64,000 nt of DNA from Apoda limacodes (taxonomy: Eukaryota; Arthropoda; Insecta; Lepidoptera; Limacodidae): the NCBI GenBank assembly GCA_946406115.1, contig OX291555.1, forward strand, positions 12,046,001-12,110,000. The letters run 5' to 3'. The notes under the pieces were generated by a model. The model was not told where the DNA came from. It did not search any database and saw only the letters and a program-made list of their open reading frames with translations. The position numbers and the translations under genes are program-made. This document shows, in pieces, positions 53,936 through 64,000 of the stretch (positions are counted from its first letter, which is position 1; each line of letters begins with the position of its first letter).

Positions 53936-55690
53936 GCCCAAACTACTGGTCCTAGAAACTTGAAATTTTGCACGGAGATTTCTGTTATTACGTAGGCGAG
54001 CTCTAAGAAAGGTTTTTTGCGAAATTCCACTACTAAGAGGTTGTAATAGGGGTTGTAAGTTTGTCTGAAAATCCGTCGTTCTTTAATTGAAATTGATGAA
54101 AATTGATACATGTTCTTTTGGTTGAAAATTAAGAATGGCGTGTTTCACCGTTTTAGAAAATCAACTCTTAGGGGGTAAAGATCGGGCTAAAATTTAGCAC
54201 ACATATAGCTATTATAACGCGTATAAGCATTTGTAAAAAAAAGTTTTTTTTTTAAATATCAACCCAAAAAGGGGATAAATTTAAGTTAATCGATGAAAAT
54301 TTTTACATTGCCATTCAGATGAAAATTAAGAATGATATGTTTCACCGTTTTTACAAAATCATCCCCTAGGGGTTAAAATAGCAGTTAAGTTTAGGTTTGT
54401 AAAAACATTTGTCATATCAAACGACTGGACAAATCGGGCTGTTTGGCATAATTTTTTTTTAAATTGTCTGCCTGTTTATCACTCTGTCCATCTGTATATC
54501 TGTCTGTCTGTCAAGACGGTTTTTATCAGGAATGCGTGTAAATATGAAGTTGCAATTTTTATCTAAAACTAAGGTCAACAGATCCTTAAAGCTGTAGAAA
54601 CATCAAGCTACTAAGTCAAAGCAATAAAAAAATATGGCTGAAATACAGCAATTTTTGTCGCATATTTTGGCATTCAATAAATCAAAATTTATGGGGTACT
54701 TTCCATTATCCTAGAATCATGAAATTTGAAAGGAAGCAAGGTCTTACGTACATCAGTTACATCACAAATATAGGAAAAAATCCAAAATTCGTTAATTTGT
54801 AGTTATAATACATTAAAAAAAGTTTGTCTGTCCAAGAACGCGTGGAGGTATTAAGTTCAAATTAATGTCGAATACTAAAGTCTACGGTCACTTAAAGTTG
54901 TAAAAAATTCAATGCAATTAAAAATATGCCCAAAATACGGTCATTTTTGTCGCATATTGTGACACAAATAAATCAAAATTTGGTGTACTTTACGTTGAAA
55001 ATTGGCAAGAAGCAAGATATTACATCACTCATCATATACGTCATTGTTACATCATACATATAGGAAAAAATCCAAAGACTAATAATTAAGGCATTAACTT
55101 TGTGAGACTTGATCATCATCATGGAAGAACTATCTACATAAAAAATTTTGTATGGAATCCTTGGTGCGCGAGCTATACTAGCACTTGGCCGGTTTTCGGT
55201 TAAAAATTAAAAATGACATATATCACCGTATATCATATTCTAAAGGGGTTGAAGTTTGTATGAAAATCCATAATTTTAAACCACTGCACGGATCAGGCTA
55301 AAATTTGGCATACAGAAAGCTATTATAACGTAAATGTCTATTAAGAAAGAATTTTGGAAAAATAAAGGGTTAAAATAGGGGTTGTAAGTTTGTTTAAAAA
55401 ATTGTATTTTTTGAAGGTACTTCGATGAAAATTGGTATATGGCTATTGAGTTGAAAATTAAGAATGAGGTGTTTCTCCGTTTTTACAAAATCGACCCCTA
55501 TGGGGCAAAATAGAAAGTAAACATGTGTGCAGGAGTTTCAATATTTTTATAGGTAGGTGAAACTATTAATAGATAAAGATTGGTACATACGGGCCATCGT
55601 TCGGTTAAAAATTAAGAATGAGGAGTTTCACCGTTTAAATAAAATCATCCCTCAGGCGTTAAAATAAGGGTTGTAAAGTTTTATATTCTT
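53936..55690 (+). repeat. Degenerate repeat array GAAAATTAAGAATG..TTTCACCG, split by family D
   Basis: The module (A)AAAATTAAGAATGxxxTGTTT then CACCGTTTTxxxAAAATCA and AGGGG(T/G)TAAAATAG recurs at 54124, 54322, 55202, 55453 and 55609. Spacing is irregular (156-251 bp). Between the second and third modules lies the family D element, 54440-55197. No coding capacity. Confidence 0.6.
54440..55197 (-). repeat. Dispersed repeat, family D, two-monomer form, minus strand
   Basis: Two successive halves each contain GGTC.ACTTAAAG-type or GATCCTTAAAG-type sequence, TTTTTGTCGCATATT, AATAAATCAAAATTT and TATAGGAAAAAATCCAAA. It ends GCACTTGGCCGGTTTTC. It is the inverse of 32860-33400 and better preserved. 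Confidence 0.6.
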
Positions 55691-57044
55691 TGGCAGAACT
55701 AGATTTTTTTTGTTCAAAAAAAATTCATGGCAAAGGTAAATGCCTAGTTTTGGCCAAGCAATGCCCAGAAACTTTCATAAAACATAGTTCTTTTCAAAAG
55801 ACGTCTAAATGAATTATTTAAAAGTCAAAATTGGAAATAGTATTAAAAGAAAAAGAAAACATACAACCCAATTGAGAACCTTTTCCTTTTTTGAAGTCGT
55901 TAAATAAATATATCTTCCATTATTCTAAACTTGTATTAATTAGGTACATTATTTTATAGCCACTTAGGTACATTCTTAACTTCTGCAACGATAAGTTACC
56001 TATTAAGTTTGTCGTTGGTTTTAAACGATAACATAAAAAATAAAAAAATCATTTATTCAAAATGTGTCACTTAATATATAATATAAAATTTGGTTCTGTA
56101 TACATCGCTCTTATTTGGTGTCGTTTTAAAAATTTTAAAGGTTAAAAATAAAACTAACTATTTATTATTACAGTTTTTCATGAATCCCGCTTTATTTACT
56201 TAAAATGTTTCAAAATCCCGCTTTGCTTAAAACTATAAAAAATCTGGGCTGGCTAGAAGGTGTACCTATAAATATTTGGCAAATTAATATTCTGTCTGTG
56301 ACTGCTGCACCTCGCAAAAACTGTAAGACTGTTTTTGATGAAAATTAACATAGTGATAGATTATATCTTGGGGCTTTTTATTTTGAAGAAAATAAGGGTA
56401 CAACCTTAAACTTCACATGAAGAAATTCACGGGCAAAACTAGTTTATTTTAAAAATTGACGTCACAATTTCTGTTATATTATAAGCACTCGCTTCCGCTC
56501 ATATATCTCGGAGTGTTCTTATCTGTAAAGTTTGGTCTCATGACTAGTCTCAGCTATATTTGCACTCTTGTATGTGCATAAAGTAGTTTCTATTGTACGA
56601 CCTTGCTTATATGCTCTGTGAACAGAGAGAGAGTGAGAGTTGGAGATAAGGGTTGAAAGAACATGGGTGGGACGGTGAAGGTATGCCTATTTGTTTTATT
56701 TACTACAAAAACCGGTAAAGTGCGATTCGGACACGCGCACCAAATGGTTCTGCACTTAATCTTCGAATGTCATGTCACACGTTTTATAGTTGATTTCGGG
56801 GTTCCGTTCCCCCAAGGAAAAAAAATTAAAACGATTTGACTACCCGTAAAATTATCTTACCGGGAGCTATAAATGAAACTCGATTCCAAATATTTGACTT
56901 ATACTTCTGTTTCCACTGCAGTCTATGACGGAGCTGAAGGTTAAACGGAATAGTATTCTATGTATCTACGTCATTGAGTCAGGTTCTTATGACTGCTATA
57001 GGTATCTAAAAATTTTATCTGTAGAGTTAGTTTTCGATTTATGT
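55691..57044. other. No gene; arm-repeat end 55860-55905 and other remnants
   Basis: CCCAATTGAGAACCTTTTCC then TTTTTGAAGTCGTTAAATAA is an arm-repeat terminus. ACAAAAACCGGTAAAGTGCGA (56705-56725) begins a diverged AAGTGCGAG repeat. The rest is A/T-rich and unrecognised. Confidence 0.4.
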
Positions 57045-57404
57045 TTGAAAATATGTTACTTTTAAAGTTGGTTTTCCATTTATTTAGGTCAGGTTATTTA
57101 TGAATGCTCATTTAATTATCCATGTGAGTAGACGTAAATTATTAATTATTATCTACTAGTATTCTACTAGTATACTAATATTTTCATTTTATGTTTGGTT
57201 ATTTTAAACTATGTATATTTAAAGATATGTTACTTGTAGAGTTGGTTTTCCATTTATTCAGTACAGGTTTTTTATGAGAGCTTATTTCGTTATCCACGTG
57301 AGTAGACGTAGAGCATTATCTTCTAGGATTTCATATAACTGCCATCATTTTTGAAAATATTTTCATAATAGGTTTCATTATTTGAAACTTTGCATATATG
57401 TTAC
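57045..57404 (+). repeat. Tandem repeat, ~174-bp unit, left part
   Basis: ATATGTTACTT with GTTGGTTTTCCATTTATT, then ATCCATGTGAGTAGACG, recurs at 57051 and 57225. A third ATATGTTACT lies at 57396, exactly where the RTE insertion begins. Unit spacings are 174 and 171 bp. Confidence 0.75.
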
Positions 57405-57669
57405 TGGCTCTGTGGTGTGGCAGACTAGAAAAACATCACCCCAAATCTTCCCGTGGGTGTCGTACGACTAAGGGACATACCAGATGGAGGGCACCATACT
57501 GAAGAAATATTTAACTTCAATCTGCAATCGCAAACCCGGTTTCCAAGTATGGTGATTATTGACACAACCCCCTATGAATAACGCAAAAAAAACCACGGCC
57601 CCTAGTCCCCGGCAGTTCCGCTAGTCCTGACTATGGTAGCGGTCAAGGTAATGGTCCCCACCATCAAAA

Positions 57670-58440
57670 ATGGTTCAAAAATCCCCGACAGAGATCCGGC
57701 TACCGCAAAAACGACGACAACCGGCCCTGGCATCGTACAATGCACGCACTTTAAGAAATGACGAGAAGATTGTTGAACTGGAAGAAAAAGAAGATAAGCT
57801 GCGCTGGGATATACTACGGCTATCTGAAGTTCAAAGACAAGGGGAGAACATTGCTGTAATCCGGCAACTATTTTTACTTCCGGGAGGGCAAACAACTGTC
57901 CCAAGGTGGTGTCGGGTTTATCGTCCACAAGTCCCTCATCAACAACATTACGACCATTGAGAGTGTATTGGCAAGGGTCTTGAACTCAAAATCAACAAGA
58001 GATATTCTCTAAAGGTGATACAGGTTTACGCACCGATTTCGGCACATCCAGATGATGAGGTTGAGGTTATGCATGAGGATATAGACAAAGCCATACACAC
58101 CTCCCTAACACGCTTCACTGTCGTCATGGGAGACTTTAACGCAAAACTGGGCACTGGAAATGGCGATGAGTTGAAAATGGAGAAATTTGGAGTAGGGCAA
58201 CGAAACCGTAGAGGCCAGTGATTAATTGGTTTTATGGAGGGCTCTTTATGATGAATTCTTTCTTGAAAAAGCTACCTCAGAGAAAATGGACCTGGATAAG
58301 TCCTGATGGTTTGACCAAAAATGAGATTGACTTTATCCTGACTTTTGACAGGCTAATATTTAGCGATGATCAATAGAATGAAAACTGGCAGTGGCACCGC
58401 ATGGTAAGAGGCGCGCTAAATATTGACCTCAAATTAGGAA
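57670..58440 (+). pseudogene. RTE endonuclease domain, broken
   Basis: SYNARTLRNDEKIVELEEK and LRWDILRLSEVQRQGEN (catalytic Glu region), then after a frameshift LKVIQVYAPISAHPDDEVEV, FTVVMGDFNAKLGTGNGDEL (GDxN motif), FGVGQRNRRGQ, stop, RKWTWISPDGLTKNEIDFIL. The SDH-type motif is destroyed by a one-base loss (KTGSGTAW near 58383-58405). Frame changes occur near 57870 and 58220. Confidence 0.8.
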
Positions 58441-58639
58441 AATATAAGTGTTTAATAAAGTCTACGCTCCATCCCACGATTGCCTTCATACAGAATCCGA
58501 TCATTTTCAGCTCGAACTTCAAAATCGCTTTCAGTGCCTAGCAGATTGCGAAAATGCGGATAATTTAAATGGCAGGCTGGTAGAAACTGTCCAAGTTCTA
58601 CAAAGCTCGACGCAAAAATAGAACACAAAAACTAAAGAA

Positions 58640-59625
58640 GACAGGAGAATATAATCAGCCTCTTTGCGTAGCGTTCGCGGATTATGAAAAAGCCTTCAAT
58701 TCTATCTAGACCTGGGCGGTGCTACAGTTTCTTCAGCGGTACCACATTGGCTATCGGTACATCGAAGAGCTGAAGTGATTGTGTGACAGAGCCACGATGT
58801 CTGTACGACTAACAAGATCAAAACACGAAACCAATCCATCTGCTCTGCAGAAAGGTGTGAGACAGGTAGACGTTATTTCTCCGATGCTGTTCACTACTGC
58901 GTTGGAAGATGTGTTTAAGCTTCTGGAGTAGAAAGGATATGGCGTCAACATAAATGGTGAGTGCATCACTCACATCGCTAGAAAACCTAGGCACGATGCT
59001 CTGAGACTTCATCAGAGTTTTCAAAGAGGTTGGCCTTAAAATAAATATAGATAAAACGAAGGTAATGTTCAATGTCCATGTCGCGCCAATACCAGTTGTT
59101 GTTGGGACGCTACTCTCGAAGTTGTCCAGTTAGGAAGTTCCAACTTTGAGAAAGAGGTAAACCGAAGAATCCAGCTCGGTGGGGCAGCGTTCGGGAAACT
59201 ACGCAACATCTTTTCGTCCAAAATACCGCAATGCCTAAAGACGTAATGTGTGTTGCCAGTGATAACTTATGGTACAGAAACGTGGTCTCTTATTGTTGGC
59301 CTCTTAAATTAGCTCAGAGTCGCTCAGCGAGCTATGGAATGAGCTATGCTTGGTGTTTCTTTGCACGATAAAATCCGAAATGACTATTCGCTAAAGAATC
59401 AAAGTTACCGACATAGCTCAAACACTAAGCAAGCTGAAGTGGCAATGGACAGGCCACATCGCTCGCCGAACCGATAACCTATGGGGAAGAAAGGTACTCG
59501 AGTGGCGACCACGGATCGGAAGACGCAGCGTAGGAAAGCTTCCTACCAGGTGGACAGACGACCTGGTTAGAGCCACAGGAAGCCGATGGATGCGTGTGGG
59601 TCAGGATCGGCCGCTGTGGAGACAT
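58640..59625 (+). pseudogene. RTE reverse transcriptase and C-terminus, broken
   Basis: PLCVAFADYEKAFNSI (block A Asp), stop, TWAVLQFLQRYHIGYRYIEE, stop, KGVRQVDVISPMLFTTALED, VFKLLE, stop, NGECITHI. The expected (F)ADD block that should follow THL is deleted. Then NFEKEVNRRIQLGGAAFGKL, FSSKIPQCLKT, VLPVITYGTETWSL and frame-shifted LKWQWTGHIARRTDNLWGRK-like and GRRSVGKLPTRWTDDLVRA-like C-terminal blocks. Not functional. Confidence 0.8.
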
Positions 59626-59682
59626 ATGGGGGAGGCCTACGTTCAGCAGTGGACGTCTTCTGGCTGAAAAGAAGAAACAATG

Positions 59683-59835
59683 TATATTTGAAGATATGTT
59701 ACTTGTAGATTTTGTTTACCATTTATTCAGGTCAACTGCTCATTTTGTAATCCACGTAAGTAGACCTAGAGCATTATCACCTAATATTCCATGTCTATAT
59801 AATCATGGTATTGATTTGTGCAATATTTGTAGAAA
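59683..59835 (+). repeat. Tandem repeat, ~174-bp unit, continuation
   Basis: TATATTTGAAGATATGTTACT, TTTACCATTTATTCAGGTCA, ATCCACGTAAGTAGACCTAGA and GCATTATCACCTAATATT resume the array beyond the RTE. An 87-codon frame across this end is chance. Confidence 0.7.
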
Positions 59836-60099
59836 GAAAACCGCTTCAGCTAAGTGAACAGTTGCTGTAAAAGTAAAAAAAGATTTTCCTATCACTCTTG
59901 ATTTAAAAAATCATGCAAAATGTAAATTTATATCGTTAAAATATAGATAAACGATTTTATAATAAACACTATTTATTACCTACTTCCGTTCAAAAGATTG
60001 AGTAAATACACTTGGTCAAAACCATTTTTAACCATTTTTTAGTCTAAAGTATATAATATGTATTTATTTATGAATTAAAACCTTTTAAACCTTAGTGTG
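59836..60099. other. No recognisable gene
   Basis: A/T-rich transition between two tandem arrays. Confidence 0.4.
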
Positions 60100-61340
60100 G
60101 ACTAAGAAAATATTAGACGATTAATTTTGTATACAATTAGGGGTGACAATAAGCAATTATTTACCCTCAATTAGTTTAATCCCTACTTTTCAGGGTTCCG
60201 TACCCAAAGAGTAAAAAACGGGACCCTATTACTAAGACTCCGCCGTCCGTCCGTCCGTCCGTCTGTCCCAGGCTGTATCTCATGAACCGGGATAGTTTGA
60301 CAGTTTAAATTTTTTACAGAAGATGTATTTCTGCTATAACAACAAATACTAAAAAATAGAATAAAATAAATATTTAAGGAGGCTTCCATACAACAAACGT
60401 GTTTTTTTTGCTCGATATCGATAACGGCAATATGTAGACGCTTGAAATATTCACAGAATATTTAGTTATATATTCACTTTAAAAATAAATTATTAAATTA
60501 AAATAAAACAAATATTTAAGGGGGGGCTCCCATACAACAAACGTGATTTTTTCCCGTTTTTATAGATAATGGTACGGAACCCTTCGTGCCCGAGTACAAT
60601 TCGCATGTGGCCCCTTTTTTTATATTAATTAATATTGTAGTATTACGTTTCGTGTCACCTTAGGTACTGCATGGTAATGCTTAGGTCGTAGCAAAAAAAA
60701 CTTCTAACGGATTTTTTTTATATTCTTATTTTTTTATTAGAGTCTTCTTCTATAATCTATATCTTATTTTTAGCAGAATTCGTATATATAAGAATTTTTT
60801 TATGAAGTATTTTATAATTAAAACCGATTAGGTACCTACCTGTTTCTTGGTGACGACAAAGAAAATATGAGACAATTAATTTTGTACACAATCAGGGGTG
60901 ACCATTACCTACCTTATCAAGGAAGAAATTATTTACTCTCCATAATTATAATCTCGATTTTTTTATATTTATTTACATTGTACTAGTAGCTGTGACACCT
61001 TAGGTTTTGCACGGTATTGCTTAGTCCATATCAAACAAAAACTTACAACAGTTTTTTTTCTATTCTAATATATGTTATCCTATTATTAGTAGAGTCCGAA
61101 AATATAAGAGGTTTTGTTATGAAGACCTTAAAAATTAGAAATATTAAATCTTGGAGTGGACAAGAAAATATAAGACGATTAATCTTGTACACAATCAGGG
61201 GTGACCACGTAGCTTACCTTATCAAGTAAAAATAATATTTAGTCTCAATAATTTTTATCCTTTTTTTTATATATATTTATTAACCATGGTAGGTAGGTAG
61301 CTCGTACTTAGGTGTTGCATGGTATTGCTTAGTCCGTAGC
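60100..61340 (+). repeat. Tandem repeat, ~303-bp unit, three or more copies
   Basis: GACGATTAATTTTGTATACAA then TTAGGGGTGAC recurs at 60116, 60871 and 61174. GTGTCACCTTAGGTACTGCA with GGTAATGCTTAGTCCGTAGC-type sequence recurs at about 60650, 60990 and 61305. Copies two and three are 303 bp apart. The first spacing (755 bp) shrinks to about 320 when the repeat inserted at 60191-60622 is removed. The 70-codon frame at 61017-61229 is not convincing. Confidence 0.75.
60191..60622 (-). repeat. Dispersed repeat 'AAGTGCGAGTCGG' family inserted in the array
   Basis: GGGTTCCGTACCCAAAGAGTA, GGGACCCTATTACTAAGACTC, (CCGT)n and CTCATGAACCGGGATAGTTT. The block ATAAAATAAATATTTAAGGAGG then CATACAACAAACGTG occurs twice because both internal variants are joined, as at 52117-52515. 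Ends GGTACGGAACCCTTCGTGCC. Confidence 0.8.
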
Positions 61341-62505
61341 AAAAAAATTTTTTTTTATTGTTATATAAATTATCGTAAGCAGAGTACATCATAATTTTGA
61401 TGTAGTTCTACCTAAGTTCTGCTTTCAGTGTAATTCAGTAATGAAAGAGGTATCGTAACATGCAGTTTAGTTGAATTAAAAAAATTTAAACATTTAAAAA
61501 AAAATCGGCAGCAAGGATAAAAATATAGGTAGTACTTTCCTACCCTAAACTTTCTTTGCTGAATATTTTGTCTCCCACATACCTAATTATTTTTAAGTTT
61601 TTATTGGACATTTGCGGACGGTATAGGTACCTATTTATTATTTAAAAATATTTTATTTTTATCAGCTAGCTGAATGAAAAACTTGTGCCTTAATTAACTT
61701 AATTTTATATTAGGTAGGCAGTACTTACCTATTTATTTTTATTATTACACTTACTATATTTTTTTTTATTTATTAGTGTTTAAATTTTCACAGGATATCT
61801 TTCTGTTATAAGGGTAGGGTTGGTAGGATAAGGTTAATTTTAAGGTTAAAAATTAAAAAATTCTGTTATCAAAGCAGATTTTTTTTTTATTTAATCCTTA
61901 TTTTAAAGAAAAGATTTCCATTTATTTTATGTTTTACGAGTTTTTATTTATTTAATAATAGGTACGTATACGTATACGTGTGTTGTGTTTACAGTGTGTA
62001 AAAAATAAGTATAAGATCTTTTTGATCTTTTTCAATACCTAGTGTTTATCTCAATTTAAATATAGCATTTACTATCTAATTAAAAATAATATCTTTAAAT
62101 TATAACTAGTTTAATATTGCTGTATTTATTTATTTTTATTTTTTGATTTACAAATAAAAACAGTAGGATCATTGTTTTGTGTGAGCTAAAATGTTGTTAT
62201 TTTTGTAACTATTAAAAACCCCTTTTATAATTAAAATAAAATAAAACAAAGTAACATTTGATAAATTAAATCATATTTCCCGTGTGATATAAGGTCCTTT
62301 CTAAAAAAAATTGAAAAGCTTAAGGGAAAAAAATGGCCAACAAAATGGCTCTGCATTCTCTCATATTAGCATCAGTTCGAAAACGGCCAAAATGTCAATA
62401 ATATCACAAAAAAAAGTTTAAATACTTTAGTGTCTCGTTATCCTAAATCCATGATATATTTTTTATTAAAAATCAAATTAAATCAGTGAAAAAGCATTCG
62501 ATAAA
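61341..62505. other. No recognisable gene
   Basis: Very A/T-rich, with many short homopolymer and TA runs. TACGTATACGTATACG (61963-61978) is a short palindromic run. No repeat family or gene seen. Confidence 0.45.
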
Positions 62506-62509
62506 AAAG

Positions 62510-62650
62510 TAAAAGGTCGGTCGGCGTCTGCGCAGCGCACCGTTACTTTTTGCAGTCGAAGTCAATTAGACTATTGTCGTCTCGTTTACTCACGTGACCG
62601 CCTACCTCACTCCCCCAGCGACGGGCGCGGGCATACTGCGGCCATGAATT
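62510..62650. promoter_or_regulatory. CpG-rich islet with NRF1-like and E-box motifs
   Basis: GTCTGCGCAGCGCA (about 62526-62539) resembles an NRF1 site. TCACGTGACC with CACGTG at 62591-62596 is an E-box like the one at 38826. The islet ends with GGGCGCGGGCATACTGCGGCC before an ATG at 62644. It sits in otherwise extremely A/T-rich DNA. Promoter function is inference. Confidence 0.3.
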
Positions 62651-63535
62651 TTGATACTATGTCTGGGGCTTTTTTTATCTTAAATTTTTACTAAAAACTC
62701 TTTTAAGAAGTACAAAGTAAATGTTTCCCGTCACTATCACTACCAATAGATCCTTAAAAAGGATCAATTTTATCTATGAATAACTTGCTTTATTTGAAAA
62801 TAGTTTTACATTTTATAAAATTTGAGGCATAAAGAATAATACATTTTTTTTTATTGTGAAGAAATACTTAAGGAAATGGCAGGCCCAAAGTTCTCTTTCT
62901 CGTACAAACGTAGTGCACCTATTCATTTTACATCAAAATATGTCATTCTCAATGTATATTTAGGCTTCAATGTGACTACTTTTTTAATAAAACATAATGA
63001 TGATTTTTTTTATAAAATATAAAAAATATTACGATAAATTGTATATTTAAAAAAAAACTATAATTTCAATAGAAATATGATAAAGACATATCGTTTCTAT
63101 CCTGATTTATGACGTCATACATTGTAAAAAGAAAAAAATCAATGGTGCTGTACGTTATTATTTATACTAAGGCACCTAAAAACAAGAATCCATTGCTCTC
63201 CTTATTTGCAGCAGAACTATTCAAAACAACTAAATTCTTTTAAAATTAAATTTATTTTTATGTCTGAAAATGAAAACGTTTGAATAATAAATCGGAATAA
63301 GTTGGACTAGGAAATATGAAGGTTTCTGGTTCTCGTGAGCAAAAGCATCGTAACGTATAATTGTAATCATTTTATTATGTATTTGACAAACATAGTGTTT
63401 TCTAAGTTTGAAAGCTTTTCTTTAATAAAAAGCAATTATTGTTTTCATTGCGCTATTTCATTAAAATTAATTATAAATTATTTAATTCTTATTTAATAAA
63501 TTAGTTGTTATGTTACTAAAACTCAACACATCTTA
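62651..63535. other. No recognisable gene
   Basis: A/T-rich. No long open frame or recognised repeat on either strand. Confidence 0.45.
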
Positions 63536-63900
63536 TTGCTGCGTTGTGATGTGAAGGAATAGTGCTTCGCGATTTTATTTAAGGAAAAATAATTTCTCCC
63601 GAGAACGAAACTATCTCTGGTTTAAAACTCAGGTCACCTTGTTGCCTTGTTGTGTCATCAACAAATAGTACACTGCGTTATAGCACACGGAAAAAGATAT
63701 TCCTATGGGAACTCAGAATAGGGATATACAGTATTATTCTCCGTCACTCCAGCTATCTTTGTGAAATAAATCAAGTCATTACCTTGTTTCATTACGACAT
63801 GAAAGCATAGTGCCCCGTGTTTTCAGTAACAGAAAAAAATATTCCGGTGAAAAATCTCGACGGGGTAAGATTTATCTTTCGTATCTTTAACAGTAACTGT
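63536..63900 (+). repeat. Degenerate repeat, three units of about 105-145 bp
   Basis: Each unit has a TTG(T)TG(T/A)-like start, an (A/C)ATAGT(G/A) block (63559, 63664, 63806), then A/T-rich sequence with (A)ATATTCC or AATTTCTCCC and a G-rich GAAC/GACGG step. Divergence is high, and the array may continue past the window edge. Confidence 0.35.
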
Positions 63901-64000
63901 GCCTAAAACAGTCAATTGGATGTTCAATTGCGGCTTTAAGCAATAACAAAAAACAAACACTTTTATATTTTACTTTCGCATTTTTATATTTTAGGCTTAC

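Larger units (their letters stand above)
57405..59682 (+). mobile_element. RTE-type LINE, near full length but dead
   Basis: A non-LTR retrotransposon with the family's 5' leader (CTTCCCGTGGGTGTCGTACGA), one pol frame (endonuclease then reverse transcriptase) and the 3' end GGAGGCCTACGTTCAGCAGTG. It sits inside the third unit of a tandem repeat, whose sequence restarts at about 59683. Many frameshifts, stops and internal deletions. Confidence 0.8.

Noticed and set aside
57602..57928. 108-codon minus-strand frame
   Set aside because: Antisense shadow of the RTE endonuclease region.

Overview
This is AT-rich animal DNA with no recognisable host protein-coding gene. The repeat content points to a moth or butterfly (Lepidoptera), an inference from recognised repeat families and not from a marker gene. 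The families are: short elements with Helitron-like ends (TCCATACTAATATTATAAATG at one end, a GC hairpin then CTAG at the other); a dispersed family carrying AAGTGCGAGTCGG and ending GGTACGGAACCCTAAAAA; a tRNA-derived SINE; CR1/jockey-type and RTE-type LINEs; a BEL/Pao relic; and a mariner. Nearly all are decayed. The exception is one mariner at 3673-4993 with an unbroken transposase gene.

Layout. 1-5 kb: Helitron-like copies, two copies of a 330-bp 'arm' repeat (one with a hairpin), and the mariner nested in the second arm copy. 6-17 kb: more Helitron-like copies, a TCGGCC-motif region split by a LINE tail and a 570-bp MITE, a MITE with perfect 33-bp inverted ends (12302-12765), a SINE and several dispersed repeats. 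17-26 kb: LINE tails, a third arm+hairpin copy, and a 346-bp MITE between TTAA duplications. 27-31 kb: clusters of the octamer GTCCTCGG with perfect hairpins, a second motif-cluster element, and a BEL/Pao pol relic. 32-34 kb: second copy of the 570-bp MITE and other repeats.

34.05-39.7 kb is almost free of repeats and holds small CpG-rich islets with promoter-like motifs (E2F, CCAAT, YY1, ETS and an M-box). It is the best place to look for host regulatory DNA. 42-46 kb: a ~104-bp tandem repeat, a 2.4-kb minus-strand LINE pseudogene and an oppositely oriented fragment of the same family. 48-55 kb: dispersed repeats and a 1.34-kb fold-back element with ~470-bp arms. 57-61 kb: a 174-bp tandem array split by a dead RTE LINE, then a ~303-bp tandem array split by another repeat. 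61-64 kb: AT-rich DNA with one CpG-rich islet and a degenerate repeat at the right edge.

I found no convincing undescribed biological system. The strongest observations are structural. Two insertions (mariner, TTAA MITE) can be checked against uninterrupted paralogues inside the same window. There are also a long fold-back, perfect-TIR MITEs and compact motif clusters. All identifications rest on reading the sequence and on family knowledge; no database search was run.
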